From Eustoma russellianum (Eukaryota > Streptophyta > Magnoliopsida > Gentianales > Gentianaceae), in the NCBI GenBank assembly GCA_036186865.1, contig AP025042.1:14459893-14523892 (forward strand): DNA of 64,000 nucleotides. Direction: 5' to 3'. Shown here one piece after another: positions 1 to 12,440 of this stretch. The notes under the pieces were generated by a model that worked only from the letters and a program-made list of their open reading frames with translations, made no database searches and was not told where the DNA came from. Position numbers and translations under genes: made by a program. Numbering within the stretch: position 1 is the first letter of the stretch; each line of letters opens with the position of its first letter.

Positions 1-1665
1 GAAGAACATATCTGGCGATGCCCTTCCCTTTTTGAAATCCTGCTTGTTCGGGTGAGATAATAAGAGGAAGCAACGCGCTCAAGCGAGAGGCTAGAATGCG
101 GGTTTGAATTTTTATTAAAAAAGTACATAAGGCAATCGAATGATAATCTGCAAAAGTTGTTGGTGTTGTACCCTTTGGAAGCAGAACAATCAAAGTATGA
201 GCTGCTGCTTTCGGAAGTGGAAATCCCAGAAAGAATTCTTGTATTTCCTTGTCACATCAGTATGAATAATTTCCCAGCATACACGATAAAACCAACCATT
301 ATATCCATCAGGACCTGCTGCACTTTGAGGATCAAGAGCCCAAACTATTTGTTTTACCTCCTCTTCAGTGGGCATAGCCATGAGAGATGCATTCTGCGCC
401 TCCAAACATATATGTGGAATGTGGTCTTGCAGCGGAGAATGTGATTGTGTAGGTTGAGCCGTAAAAATCTCTTAATAGAACTCCACTGCTGCCTGTTGAA
501 TCGATTGTGGAGTGTCGCAAAGTGTGCTATCGGACCGATGGACTTGATGTATATACTGTCGGCGGCGTCTATCCCAAACTATGGCCTGATGATATGTTGT
601 ATTAGCATCTCCCTCCTTCAACCATTTTGGTCGATCTTTTTGCTGCCAAAAAGCGGATTCCTATGAGCAAGTGAGTCGAAAGTCTGCTTGTGCTTCCTGA
701 TATGCTTGGCGGCTTTCCTAAGTAGGAGAATTATAATATGCTATTTCGGTCCGTTGCACTACTGTCTCTGCATAAGCCACCTTTTGAAATATATTACCAA
801 AAACATCTTTATTCCATATAGAAAGATTGCGCTTGAGTAAGCGTAGCTTATAACAATAACCACCCATACCACAGGTGGTGGGGTGGGAGGCCCACTTGTG
901 GCGAATAAAAGTAAGGAATTGAGGGTGCGATGTCCAAACTGAGAGAAATCGAAACTGGCGTGGAGAGCTAGATGTATCAGAACAAAAGGAGAGCAATAGA
1001 GGGCAGTGGTCCGAGGTTACTCTGCTCAAGTGACTGAGCTTAACCTAAGGGAATACATAATAAAAGAGAGCATTGCAAAAGGCCCAATCTAGACGACGTC
1101 GAACCTGTCCCAGTCCTCGTCCTCCCAACCATGTGTAACGTGTGCCCACATGAGGAATAAGATGCCAAGATAAGGAATCTACAGTGCCAACGAAATCATC
1201 CAACGATGATGGATTTGGTCTATCGCGACCGTTATGATCATCCAAGGATAAGAATGTATTAAAGTCACCTGATATTAGCCATGGCTGACACATATTTGTT
1301 CCAAATGAAATTATCTCTTCCCATAATGCCCGGCAATTAGTTATGGTGTGACGACCGTAAACACATGAGTACCAAAGGTGAACATTGTTCAGTATATGTA
1401 GGAAATTAAAATGAGAAACATGGTTCGTAACCCAAACATACAAAAGAGATAACACATCAGTTCGCCAGAAACACCAAACACAATCAATACATACCGATAT
1501 TGATGAGGTAAACCCAAGTTGAATTTGTGCTCGCTGTAGCTGAGATGAAGGTTGTTGAGGCTCAATTACAATAAGAAAAGTAATTGAGTACTACTGTAAT
1601 AATAAACGTAAATGTGAGAGCGAGGTACGTAAACCTCGAATGTTCCAAGTGAGAAAATGCATTAA
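1..1665 (-). pseudogene. LINE (L1-type) ORF2: endonuclease and start of reverse transcriptase, decayed
   Basis: This is the second ORF of a plant L1-type non-LTR retrotransposon. It begins near 1665 with the endonuclease start motif (FLTWNIRGL). It continues with the APE-type endonuclease motifs SGDFN (about 1280) and RRLDWAFCN (about 1090), and then SDHCPLL at about 1005. The reverse transcriptase N-terminus follows (AAGPDGYNGWFYR, about 310), and EQAGFQKG near position 30 shows that the palm domain continues beyond the left edge. Stops and frame changes break the reading frame into at least five pieces, so it is dead. The family nicks target DNA and copies its RNA in place. Its neighbour on the right is ORF1 of the same element. 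Confidence 0.9.
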
Positions 1666-1699
1666 GAAGAAGAAACATTGGGGCTTTAGGCCCACACAA

Positions 1700-2964
1700 A
1701 GCTGCGGGTTACTACTTGACACGGAGGGCAACTGGGCAGCAACGATGCCGTTTAATATGCATAACAAATCCATGATCATCAAAAAGTGTAGGAGGTTGTA
1801 GCATTTGCTGAAATAATTCTGCATTTGACGGAGGTGGCCCTAAACGAGCCATACGACGAGCAATAGAGTCAGGTGATGTTTGATATGAAGCGCGCAAGTC
1901 TGAGATATTAAAAGGGGAAGAAGGTGGATTGCATGGTAGGTTGATCTCCGTATCTAAATGACCTTGAACAAGATCATCCATGCTTGAGGAGGAGTGTTGC
2001 AGGTCCTCTTTTGATCTACCCAAAATGCGTATATCCTGTGAGAATGTTGGTATGGGAATGCCTGCTGATGGTGAGGCAGGACGTTAAGCCAAAGTATATG
2101 TATGAACTGCTATTGACTCCATGTGTGCAGTATTGGGGAATGTAGACGGCACAGGAACATTGACAGTAGGAGACATTGTTGACGGGGGGAGCACAGAAGT
2201 GGTCTTCTCCTTCCAAATCTTGGCGGAAGGCTGTGATGGCTTAACAGGATCCTTGGGGGCAGCCGCCGGTTTTATGTCCTAAAATACAACATGTTGAACA
2301 AAACAATGGGATATCTTCATATATCACCTGTTGGAAGAACTCATGTGTCCTCCTCTGAATGTGCAATTTAGTAGGTAGTTCTTTAGAGACGTCTAATTCA
2401 ATACATACACGGGCAACTAATGGCACAGTATTTTCTGTGTTGCAGCGTCCAAGCGAATGGGGTGCCAAGCATAGAAGCGATCGCAAATAAAGATGCCTGT
2501 TGATGCAAATAAACCGGAAGTGCAGGAAAAGAAATCCAAAGAGGAACAATAGGAGCATCATACCGTGGATCAAAATCGTACTTGTATTTTGTAACACGCA
2601 TCGGATAGCCCAGGATAGTCCAAGAACGGCGGTAGAAAGAGTGGCTATAATCCCGCTCATTATCAAAACGTATGAGAATATGTGTCTTATCCAGTAGGCA
2701 GAGAGAGTGATCCAGAGAAGCCAATTCTATCGAAGGCCTTCTTCAACGCAGCCATTGGTGGTCGGCCTTGCCAAAATTATCCAACAAGAGTGTGTTGAAA
2801 AGGGACGATTAAAGAATCCACCTCTTCATCGGAAAATTGGATTGAAGGACAACCCTTATAGTGTGAATGTGGTTCGGCTGAATAGTCGGAGGAGAGTTTC
2901 CTCTGAGAATATCGACGAAGGAAGGCGGATGTGCTGGGGGCGCCGGTGGCGGCGGCGGCTGCAT
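1700..2964 (-). pseudogene. LINE ORF1 (DUF4283-like, CCHC zinc knuckle), decayed
   Basis: This is the RNA-binding first ORF of the LINE whose ORF2 lies at 1-1665. A possible ATG is at 2964, followed by a proline stretch (QPPPPPAPPAHPP) and SFVDILRG. The DUF4283-like core is at about 2724-2440 (LDKTHILIRFDNERDYS, RRSWTILGYPMRV, VPLWISFPALP). A CCHC-like knuckle (CSTCCILGHKTGGC) is near 2290. The part from 2216 to 1700 is low-similarity linker. Frame changes near 2815, 2750 and 2450 break it. The 5' end of the LINE is probably close to 3020, where the sequence turns into AT-rich repeats. Confidence 0.82.
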
Positions 2965-3089
2965 GATGTGCAGAAAACTCACGGAGCGCTTAGGGAAGCG
3001 GCCGACTGTGGCCGAAACTTGCATATATATATATATGTATTTATATATATGATTTGTATACATAGCATATAATGAAATCATTTTTTATT

Positions 3090-3965
3090 AGGAAGTACCC
3101 TCATGGCCGTGTGTAAGTATGTATGTGTATATATATATATTTACATATACATCCTTTTATAACATATAAGTATACATATATATCTATATATACTAAATTT
3201 ATTTTATCTTCATTAAAAAGGCCTAGGGCCGTATGTGTATATGTAGCATGTATATACATATATATACCATATAACATCTAGATTCATTTTAATATAAAAA
3301 GGTTCTATGGCTGAAATATAGGTAGGTATATACCTATATATGTGTGTATATATATATACATTTTATGACATATTATATAATATACATAACTTCCTCATTT
3401 TCCTATCTTATCATATATATTAAACATATATAAATTCACAAAATATATTAACCTCATTTATAACACTTAAAAGGCCTTATGGCCGAACTATATGTGTATA
3501 TACTTATATATATATATGCACAAATTATGACATATTAAATACTATACATAACTTATTTATTTTATTATTTCAACATATATATTATATATGTATATGTCCA
3601 TATAATATATTAACACTAATTTCAACATTATGAGGCATTATGGCCGAAATAATATACTTGTACATATACATTTTCATACCCTATTCTTTTGTATAAATAA
3701 CTTAGTACTTTTCTTATTTTATCTTAAATACTATACATATACTTATTCATAAGGTGTGTTTACACCATCTTTATCCAAATAAACCTTCATGGTCGTATGG
3801 TATATATATAGGTATATTTGTGTATACGTATATTTATATATTAAGTGTATGTGTATGTATAATACATACTACATGCATTTTATCATCAAAAACTTTTGTA
3901 TGGCCGTGTATACTAGTATGTATATTCAACATGTATATCACCTAAAACATGTATTTCATGTTCTT
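3090..3965. repeat. Degenerate tandem repeat with an ATGGCCG core
   Basis: Seven diverged units each begin with an A-rich run, then a TATGGCCG-like core, then TATATGTGTATATA-type sequence and a pyrimidine-rich part. Cores lie near 3104, 3225, 3305, 3476, 3637, 3788 and 3899, with spacings of about 80-170 bp. Units 3-5 are the most alike and also share a TTATGACATATTA segment. No gene is supported here; the short ORFs come from the AT repeats. Confidence 0.6.
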
Positions 3966-4379
3966 GTAAAGAATCTTGAACTTACTACTTGATGATACAA
4001 CTTTGATATAAACATATATACTAAACATTTATAAATCCATGTAGGATCTAGGAAGAGTACTTGGCTTCACCACTTTTTCTTACACTTTAAAGTGAATGAT
4101 TTCTTCACTTAGTTAGGGAGAAAACTCCATCAACTTTATCTTTGAAGGTCACGATGTGGAGGAAAAAATGGAGTTAGTGTAAAACTTATGAAGCTAAACA
4201 AATGGAAGAAAGAATAGTTGAACTTAGGTGATAATTTTACCATGCTACATCTTGATTTTCAATGTTCCAAAATTCGGTCATCTTGAAGAAATGGAGGTTG
4301 AAGGAGTTTGTTTTTCTTTCTTGGATGAAAAAGGTGTTTGAATCTAGTCTTGAGTGTGTGTAGAAGAGATGAAAGGGAA

Positions 4380-5060
4380 GAAAAAATTGCTCCTTGGCCA
4401 TGGATGCATCACACAGCCATGAATAAAGAAAAGATGGTGTTAGAGGACTTTGTTTGTTTCTGGGAAGAGAGAGAGAGTTTTGTTGGAAAATGAAATATAT
4501 TGGAGTGTAGAATAAAGAAGAAGAAATCGTCACTTATTTTCTTTCCTTGAGCATTTCGGCTATGAGAGAAGAGAAAGAGAAGTTGAAGGTTTGGTTTTCT
4601 TGAAAAAGAGAGAGAATAGGAACAAGATGTGTTGAAGTGTAGAAATTATTAGAGTGGTAAATGAAAGAGAAGATAAGAGGGTTCCCCCTTTTGTTGGGGT
4701 TTTCAGCCGTGGATAGGGAGAGTGGGGAGGGAAGAGAAAAATGCTTCGAGTGAAATAGATGAAAGTAGAGGAATGATGGTGATTTGAAGTGTATAAGAAG
4801 ATGGAGTGTGTGAGGAGAAAATTGAAGAATAATTTTGCCTCTTGGTTTGATTTTCTGCCGTGGATGTGGAGGGGAAGAAAATTAAAGTGGGAAGTGAGAG
4901 GGAGGGGAAAATAAGAAAAGTGCGATAAGTTTTTGGTTGTATTAGGTGTAGGATGATGGTGACATGAAAGAGTGTAAGAAAAGAAGTGGAGAATTGAAGT
5001 TTTCCCCCTTTTTGGAGTTTCCTGCCGTGGTGTGTGAAAGAGTGAGAGGAAAAATATTGT
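4380..5060. repeat. Purine-rich tandem repeat, period about 150-166 bp
   Basis: On the plus strand, units carry a T/C-rich stretch followed by GCCGTGG and then GGGAGAGTGGAG-like purine-rich sequence. Clear units have GCCGTGG at about 4707, 4857 and 5023, and weaker ones near 4400 and 4558. The long minus-strand ORFs here (rich in Ser, His, Phe, Thr) are by-products of the purine bias. The repeat may lie inside the LTR-like element that ends at 5578. Confidence 0.55.
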
Positions 5061-5099
5061 TTTTGTGCATGTGAGGAAGTGGAGGGAAAGTGAAGTGAT

Positions 5100-5578
5100 G
5101 GGTGTGAAAGTGTGTAAGAGGAGATGGTGTTTGTTTGCCATGTGGAAAAAGTGGAAGATTCTTCCCTCTTATATAGAGTGATGGGGGGCATAGGGTGTAA
5201 AGGAGGAGAGAGGGGTTTTGTTTTATTTGTCATGCAGGAATAATTGAAGTAAAATTGGGTTGGTTTTTGTTGTATAGTGGAATTATCATGTTGGGTATTT
5301 TTTATTTGGTTTAATTTATATCTTGTGATTTAGGTTGCTACCGACTAATTTATTTAAATCGTATCGTATCTCCAAAGCATTCGTTATCTAGTCCCGTCAG
5401 GTCTTGATGTATCTGTTAACTTATTTGTTTGGTTATTTTCCAAGCGTTTCTAACTTGATATAAAATGCAGATGTCCTTATTTATCTTAAATAAAATTTAA
5501 ATCTTGACATCGCATTTGCGTTCTATTTTTCATTATCTTATTTTATTTTTCCACTGACCCGGAATCGCAGGTTGTAAC
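5100..5578 (+). mobile_element. 3' end of an LTR-like insertion (…GGTTGTAACA)
   Basis: Copia-1 coding sequence starts abruptly after GTTGTAACA at 5578. That terminus resembles the GGGCATAACA ends of the elements at 7106-9353 and 35552-39315, and all three are preceded by a T-rich tract with TTATTTTATT. I infer that 3020-5578 is the right part of another LTR-like element of that broad type, with the LINE inserted into it. The left end is not in the window. Confidence 0.4.
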
Positions 5579-5582
5579 ACCA

Positions 5583-7105
5583 GCACTCACCTCAGAGGAA
5601 TCAACATATTTCTGATCATGAGGTAGGTATATACAAAAATACTGAGGAAATTGAGGGTGAATCTTCCTCATTCAGGGAGATTGTTCCAGTTGATGACAGA
5701 CCCATTACAATCAGGAAGGGAGTCAGAACATGTGTAAAGAAGATGTATCCCATTGGGAATTATATCTCATATGATTATCTTAATGGTAACTCTAAAACGT
5801 TTGTTTCCTCACTTGAGAGTATAAGAATTCCAAGAAATACTCAGGAAGCCTTAGCACAACCTGAGTGGAAGAAATATGTTACTGAGGAAATGAATGCTTT
5901 GATCAAAAATGAGACTTGGGATATGATACCTGCTAAGAATGGGATCAAGCTTGTGGGATGCAAATGGATTTTTTCTATCAAATACAACTCTGATGACTCT
6001 ATCAACAGGTACAAAGCTAGGTTGGCTGCTAAATGTTTCACTCAAATGTTTGGTAAGGACTATGAGGAGACCTTTGCACCAGTAGCAAAGCTGAATACTG
6101 TGAGAATGCTCTTCTCCCTAGCTGTCATTCTTGACTGGCCACTCTTCCAGCTTGACATTAAGAATGCATTTCTTAATGGTAACCTTGAAGAGGAATTTGA
6201 TATGCACATTCTACATGGCTTCAGTTCTGAGTCAACTAAAAACATGGTATGCAGATTAAACAAATCACTGTATGGCCTAAAACAGTCTCCTAGATCATGG
6301 TCTAAAAGATTCAATTTAACTATATCATCCTTTGGTTTTTCTTAGTACCTAAGTGATCACACTCTATGCATAAAGTTTATTGACAGTATGTGCTATGTTA
6401 TTATCCTTGTATACGTTGATGACATATTTACTAGAAATCACTATGGTGGTATTCTAGAAACCAAGAAATTGTTAGCTAAGAATTTTGGGTATGGAAGTTT
6501 CAAGGTCAACTAATTGCATCTGCATTTCCCAAAGAAAGCATATCCTAGATTTACTGCAGGACATGGGCATGACAACTTGTAAACCTGCAAATACCCCAGT
6601 GGAACCTGGGTACAACCAAAGAAAGAAGGTGAGTCGAAGTATACTGATAGGCAAAGATATCAAAGATTAGCAGGTAAGTTGATCTACCCATCTCATACTA
6701 GACCAGACATCTGCTATGGAGTAAGTTTCATTAGCCAATTCATGCATAATTCTACAACTGACCACTATAACTATGTCTTGAGAATTGTAAGGTACCTGGA
6801 ATCTACCCCTGGTCAGGGGCTATTCTTTAAGAAAACTAATAGAGATATACAAGTTTTCACTGATGCAGATTGGGTAGGACTAAAGCTCATACGAAGTCCA
6901 CATCTTGCTATGCCTCTTATCTGTGGGGAAATTTGGTGACGTGGAGGAGCAAGAAGCAACATGTTGTTTCCAGGAGCAGTGCTGAATCTGAAGTAAAGGC
7001 CTTATCCCTTGGTGTATGTGAAGGCTTATGAATCAAAAGAGTGATGAAGGATCTTAAGATTGCTGTTCAACTGCCTATCCATGTTCATTGTTACGACATA
7101 TCTGC
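5583..7105 (+). pseudogene. Copia-1 pol: reverse transcriptase and RNase H (first part)
   Basis: This is the RVT_2-type reverse transcriptase of a Ty1/Copia element, entered midway through pol. Recognisable blocks are ETWDMIPAKNGIKLVGCKWIF (about 5910-5975), KARLAAKCFTQMFG, DYEETFAPVAKL, FQLDIKNAFLNG (about 6150) and LYGLKQSPRSW (about 6270). The catalytic YVDD lies near 6415. TRPDICYGVSFISQF (about 6700) and FTDADWVG (about 6855) open RNase H. Stops at about 6343 and 6668, with frame changes near 6480 and 6880, make it a pseudogene. The coding frame stops inside RNase H at 7105, where an LTR-like element is inserted, and resumes at 9354. Confidence 0.9.
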
Positions 7106-9353
7106 TACAGCGCCCCGCTCCCGAACCCTAGCATCGAGAACAGTGCACCCGCCGTAGTCTACTACGAGAACTACAAGGCGTCGTTCAAAATTCTTATACG
7201 TAAGAAATAACGTAGAAATTGTTTTTCGCATAAACGATAATTAAAAAGTCAAATTCAATTCATAAATAATCCTAGTGTATAAAAAATCAGAATTTAGGGC
7301 TGAAGAAACCCAATACGTGAAATGAAATTCTAAAATTTTAATAAGAACGAAATAAATATGAAAACCATCAAGTATCGCAAAGATCTCGCAAAGCTCACTC
7401 GCACCTGCTCGCGCAGTCCGACTCATCCTCTACGAAAATATATCCATACTCGGGCTCACCTATGGAAGGTTTAGTAGCAGGAGTGAGTGATTGTAAAATC
7501 ACCCGTAGGTTGCCCATCTATTCCCATAAAGGAACCATACTTACAATAGATAACAAATACATAAGGCAAATAACAAATATCTGATCCAATCGCAAAAGTA
7601 AACAAATATTAACCACGTATAATTTCGTCACATATAAATATTCAATGCGCAACGTCATGATTCATGCTCATTCACACTACCGTGTCACACACTCAATCGC
7701 ATTGTATCACACGTCATGCTCTTTCTATCCATGTATGCAATGCATGTTCCGGGTCCTATCACACGCTCCGTATCGTGTAGTCAATGTACCTCGCTCTGTG
7801 TCATGGAGTCAGCGTAGATCCCGCTACTTATCATAGAGTCACTCGCCCCGAAGGGATGGACGTGCCATAAATGCTGCACACTTTCACACTTCTGTTTCTC
7901 CTATGTTGCATGCTCTGTTCTATATTGCGCAGTTATCCTATATTGCATGGGGTTCATTACTGTATTTTATCTTCTACCTTTATTTTATCTTTCTAGACTT
8001 TATTTTAGTTTTCTACACTTTATTTTATCTTCCCTAGGCTTTCAAACACTTCATTCTTTTATTTATTTATTTTTTTCTTCCCCTACTATTTTTTTCTCTT
8101 GCTTTAATTTTCTTTTCTTCTCTCTCCTTTTTCATTCCTTTTTTTCTTTTATTTTAATTCGTTTAATGGGTTTCTAAGTGATATTGATAGCATATTAATT
8201 AAATATTTTTTTCCTTTTTTCCCTGGCTGACGTATAATGTATTTTATATATATTTTTTAATTTATTTTACTCAATTTTATTTTACTTTATTTTATTTTAT
8301 TTAATATTATTTTAATACATTTATTTATTATTATTACTATTATCATTTCTTTTTTAAAAATAGATCTCAGGTCCCCTTTTCTTTTTAGGCTGGCCCGGCC
8401 CAAAAGAAGCCCGCTGGCCTTTGGCCCAGTACCCAGATTTCTCTTTTTCCTGGTCTGGCCTGGCTCGCTGAGGCAGCCCGCGAACGCGTGGGCCTCACGC
8501 GCCACCCCTAAAACGCACGTGTGTTGCACATGCGCTACCGTCCAGACTCAATTTTTGATTTCCAAGCTAATTTTGACCTAATTTCTCAGCTATGTGACCT
8601 GTTTTTAAGGATATTCATGCAATTTTTCACATAATCGCATAAAAATTGAGTCTTTTTAATTAATTTCAAATTTCACAAAAAAAACCATTATGCACACATA
8701 TTTTCACACATACCAACATCATATAAAACATGCATACGAAGGAATAAAAAATAACACCATAAACAATTTATTGCACGTACGGCCCAACACACAAAGTGCA
8801 GCCAATACGAGGAGAGGGGAAGGTAACCTACCTTTTCGGTCAAATTTCATACACGTGACTTCTTTTTCCTTCTTTTTTCATGTGCTGGTCGATTTCTATA
8901 TATTACAGTGGGTAAGGTTTAGGATGTGTGTATTTATGTGCGTGTGTGTATATATATCTGAAGGAATATGGTTTTATGTTGGTAGAAGAAATCTTCTTCT
9001 TCTCTTTTTTTCTTGAATTGCAGCCGGCTATTTTTCTTGGTGTGGTGGCTACCGCTTGTTTTTGAGAAGGAGGGGATATTAGCCGGTTGTAATAGGTGAA
9101 AGTTGGTATGATTAGATTTTCGGTTATGAATAGATATACATTTATATTGATAGATAATTTTCTTAAGATAATTAGGAATCATACTCAACGTATATTATTT
9201 AAATTCCATCCTTATCCCACTTTTCCTATTCCATCCAAATTTACATAGGAATTATCATATACTTAGTATTTTCATTTCCTTGTTATCTTTTTTTTCTTCC
9301 ATTATTTTATTTACTCTTGTTTTCTTCTGTCTCTGCAAAGACAGGGCATAACA
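7106..9353 (+). mobile_element. Solo-LTR-like element (family TGTAGCGCC…CATAACA) inserted in Copia-1
   Basis: The element is bounded by TACAGCGCC (expected TGTAGCGCC) and GGGCATAACA and flanked by a perfect 5-bp duplication TCTGC (7101-7105 and 9354-9358). Copia-1 RNase H reads straight across the joint. No gag or pol is seen inside. Its start resembles 35552-35900, for example the ACCCGCCGTAG block and the AAAATATATCCATACTCGG block near 7435. It contains GTGTCAC-type short repeats (7660-7850) and T-rich and AT-rich tracts (7950-8370). I infer a solo LTR of a Gypsy-type element; a non-autonomous element is the alternative. Confidence 0.72.
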
Positions 9354-9602
9354 TCTGCAATCCATATGACTGAGAATCCAGTGTAATATGACAAATCTAA
9401 ACACATTGAAATTGACAGACACTTCTTACGAGAGAGGACACAAACCCATGCCAAGTCGCAAACAGACCCTGCGATTCAAAGCCAACAGACTTACTTTGGC
9501 GTGCCAAGTTCCTGCCACACTCATTAAGGCATTCTGTCGAGCACTTCCATCAAAGCATCAAACAGTTATTTTTACATATAATTCTCTATGTATTTTAGTT
9601 TA
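9354..9602 (+). pseudogene. Copia-1 RNase H, C-terminal end
   Basis: The sequence resumes with SAIHMTENPV, the conserved end of Copia RNase H, directly continuing the frame left at 7105. Frame changes follow soon after. No 3' LTR of this Copia can be recognised in 9603-9870. Confidence 0.8.
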
Positions 9603-9870
9603 ATTTTATCAAGTTAGTGTATATAATAATTGTGTGATCACAGAACAAAAGGTACATCATTAAATTGATGATTTAGCATTAGTTTATCCATTGGTTTTTA
9701 TCCAGCAAGTAGCCGTTAAGGAGTCGTTAGGTGTTCATATGTGTAGATATGGCTTCAATGCACCGTGTGAATGATAGGGTGTGACTTTATTCTTCATCTT
9801 GTGTATTTATTAAGTGTAATCTATGTGTATTTTTCTCTATATCTTATGACTGTCCAAATAAAAATGGTAA
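9603..9870. other. Boundary between Copia-1 and Copia-2, nothing recognised
   Basis: AT-rich sequence without coding signal. It must hold the junction of the two Copia remnants. I see neither a primer site nor a 5' LTR of Copia-2. Confidence 0.5.
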
Positions 9871-9899
9871 GAACACCTAGGAACGTCTAAGAAGAAGGC

Positions 9900-11040
9900 C
9901 ATAGGTAGTCAAAGGAAAGAAAGAGAAGCGTGCACTAAAGGCAAGCACGTGAAGTGACTCTTTAGATTCAGAATCCGAGCACTCAAAGAGGAAGCTCAAG
10001 CGTGCTTCGCCTCAAACGAGGTAACTTCTGCTTTCGATTTTGATTCTGATACTGAGATGACTTTTGAAGAAATGTATGATGAACTAATGAAAATGCATGC
10101 TCATTGTAAAAAGTTGTCAAAAGAGAAAAAGAAACTGATTGAAGAAAATGACAAGTTGAAGACGTCCAACTTGGAATTTTCCGATCAATTAGAGTCTTTT
10201 AAACAAGGGTCCTCTAATACTCTTGATCTTTGAAAGATAAATTTGAGTCATATAGAAAAAGTGAACAAATCCAAAAAACTGAAAATAGTATGTCAAAAGC
10301 CAAAATGCATGATTATGAAGAAGAAGTGTCTAAACTTTAATCAAGTAAGTCAGACTTAGAGAAAACATTAGAACAATTTAAGTCTGGAACAAATATGTTA
10401 GATACACTAATTTCCTCACAAAAATATGGAAATGATAAAAAGGGATTAGGATATAAAGAAGAATATGATAAGTTAGGCAAAAATAATGACTTTGTTTCAT
10501 CTAGTTCTAAATTACGATATGTGGCAACAATATCTAATACACCTATTTTGCTTACTCCTTCTTCTATCCATTCTAAGGTAAGACCACACACACCTATGAA
10601 AGTGTCTAAGAAAAATTTTATATTTAGAACACCTAGGAATCATGCTTATGCATACACAAATGTGCATAAAACAAAGTGCATCCAACTCATGTCGATGCAT
10701 ATAGACCTAAACATAGGCAACTTAGTTATTAGCCTCATAAGGCTTATAAAAATGCACCTATAAAGTATGATTATATATATAAGGTGCCATTTAAACCTCA
10801 AACCCATATGCTTTGTATCCCATATCAAAATTGGCCACACTATAGTGCATTTAGACTAAGGTATAACAATTATGAAAATAATACATTTCCTTTTGGTTGG
10901 AATGGTCGAATATTTGCTAATCCTCTTTATTCTTCCAACTATAATAATGCTAAAAATGTGCCAGAAAGATACATTCAAGTTTGGATACCCAAAGTGTATA
11001 TAAACAAGGATGGTGCCCCTAATATTCAAGGACCCAAATA
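9900..11040 (+). pseudogene. Copia-2 gag, C-terminal part (SIRE-like)
   Basis: This is the C-terminal gag extension of a SIRE-like Copia. It aligns by eye with Copia-3 at 40040-40880: an acidic Asp/Ser stretch at about 10040, then KEKKKLIEEN (about 10120), a Lys/Glu/Ser-rich probable coiled coil, TLISSQKYGNDKKGLGYKEE (10410-10470), and a Tyr/Arg/Pro-rich tail. The N-terminal gag and zinc knuckle are absent, so the element is 5'-truncated. Several stops and frame changes are present (for example at about 10233 and 10339). Confidence 0.75.
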
Positions 11041-11099
11041 AAGGGTACCTAAATTTTATCTTCTTTGTAGGAAAATTGCAAGAAAGGAGACAAAAAGAA

Positions 11100-11343
11100 A
11101 ATAAAGCAACAGGATCTAAAAACCAAGAGGTTTTTAGATAGTGGATGTTCAAGGCACATGACGGGGAACCCCAAGTTATTCATCAAATTAAAAGATGTAA
11201 AGAACGGAGGTAAGGTGACATTTGGTGACCATAACCAAGGTAGAGTTGTTGGAAAAGAAACGGTTATGGATCTAAATACATTTCAAATGAGCAACGTCCT
11301 TCTAGGAAGAAATTTATCTTACAATTTATTAAGTATTTCGTAA
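11100..11343 (+). pseudogene. Copia-2 protease
   Basis: The aspartic protease region reads RFLDSGCSRHMTGNPKLF, where DSG is the catalytic motif, then VTFGDHNQGRVVGK and NLSYNLLSIS. This is the SIRE-type arrangement, and the frame ends at a stop at 11341-11343. It is continuous in order with the integrase that follows. Confidence 0.85.
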
Positions 11344-12220
11344 CTAATTGATTGTGGTGACCATGTTTCTTTCGTTCCTACTTTATATGATATAACCAAT
11401 AATGAAGGAGAAATTTTGTTAAAAGGAAGTCTAGATGTAAACATATGGCATAGACGATTAGGCCATATAGGTATTTCTACAATTGAAAATTTGCTTAGAA
11501 GGAACCTTATATGAGATTTACCTAGGCTTGAATTGAATAATTTTCAACTATGTGAAACTTGTGTTAAGTGTAAACATAGTAAAGAAACATTAAAGTCAAA
11601 AGATGAAGTGAGTGCTAGTCAAATACTAGAACTACTACATATAGATTTATTTGGTCCAAGTGGAACGTAAAGTCTAGGTGGACATTATTATGTATGTATT
11701 GTAGTAGATGATTACTCACGATATACATGGACATTTTTTTAACACATAAAGATGATGCTCCATTAGAAATTGAGAAACTTGTTAAACAACTTGAAAATCT
11801 TTATGAAAAAAGTGTTAAAAGAATTAGAAGTGATAGAGGTGGAGAATTTAAAAACAACGATGTAATTAAGTTTTGTAAACAAAATGGGATAAAACATGAA
11901 TTTTCACCACTTAGAATACCACAACTTAATAAAGTTTTAGAATGTAAAAATAGAACCATACAAAAAATAGCATGAACTATGCTATGTGAAAATCACGTTC
12001 CTAAAGTTTTATGGGCTGAAGTAGTAAATTGCGCATGGTACATCATAAATAGGTCATCCATAGGAAAAAATTAAATAAAACACTTTATGAACTATTAAAT
12101 AATAGATTGCCAAAAATAGATTATTTACTTGTAAATGTTTTATGCTAAACACTAAGGATAATCTAGATAAATTTGGACCAAAATCAATAGAATGCATTTT
12201 TGTTGGATATTCAACCAACT
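11344..12220 (+). pseudogene. Copia-2 integrase
   Basis: The pre-integrase zinc-binding region reads IWHRRLGHIGISTIENL (about 11450) with CETCVKCK further on. The catalytic core follows with HIDLFGPS (about 11640), IRSDRGGEFKN (about 11820) and LNKVLECKNR (about 11930), so the D, D and E positions are visible. In-frame stops (about 11513, 11668, 11973) and a frame change near 11740 inactivate it. A SINE interrupts the C-terminal part from about 12228. Confidence 0.87.
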
Positions 12221-12227
12221 GAAAAAC

Positions 12228-12440
12228 ATCATCATCGTCGTCGTCATCATCGTATCCAGTATATTCCAAGAACAGCAAAAGCTATCTTTAGGGTCTGGGA
12301 AGAGTGAGCGGTAGGCAAACAATACCTCTATCCATAGAGATAGAGAGTTTGCTTCCAGTGAGACCTCCGGCTCTGTCGGTACCTGCGTAAATGACATAAT
12401 AATAGAAAATATGATGTGCTAGTGTGTTAGTGAGAAAATT
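12228..12440 (-). mobile_element. SINE copy 1 (angiosperm 3' domain type) inside Copia-2
   Basis: Read on the minus strand, this copy has GAGCCGGAGGTCTCACTGG, the TCTCTATC..GGATAGAGGTATTG segment, and a CCAGACCCTAAAGATAGC hairpin-like segment. It then has a TATACTGGATA box and ends in a (GAT/GAC)n tail at 12228-12252. This matches the 3' domain shared by many angiosperm SINEs. The Copia-3 counterpart has no such insertion, so it is a secondary insertion. No clean target duplication is visible. Confidence 0.7.

Noticed and set aside
4237..5233. Three overlapping minus-strand ORFs of 98-193 codons (Ser/His/Phe/Thr-rich)
   Set aside because: They overlap in different frames and follow the purine-rich repeat, with no recognisable domain.
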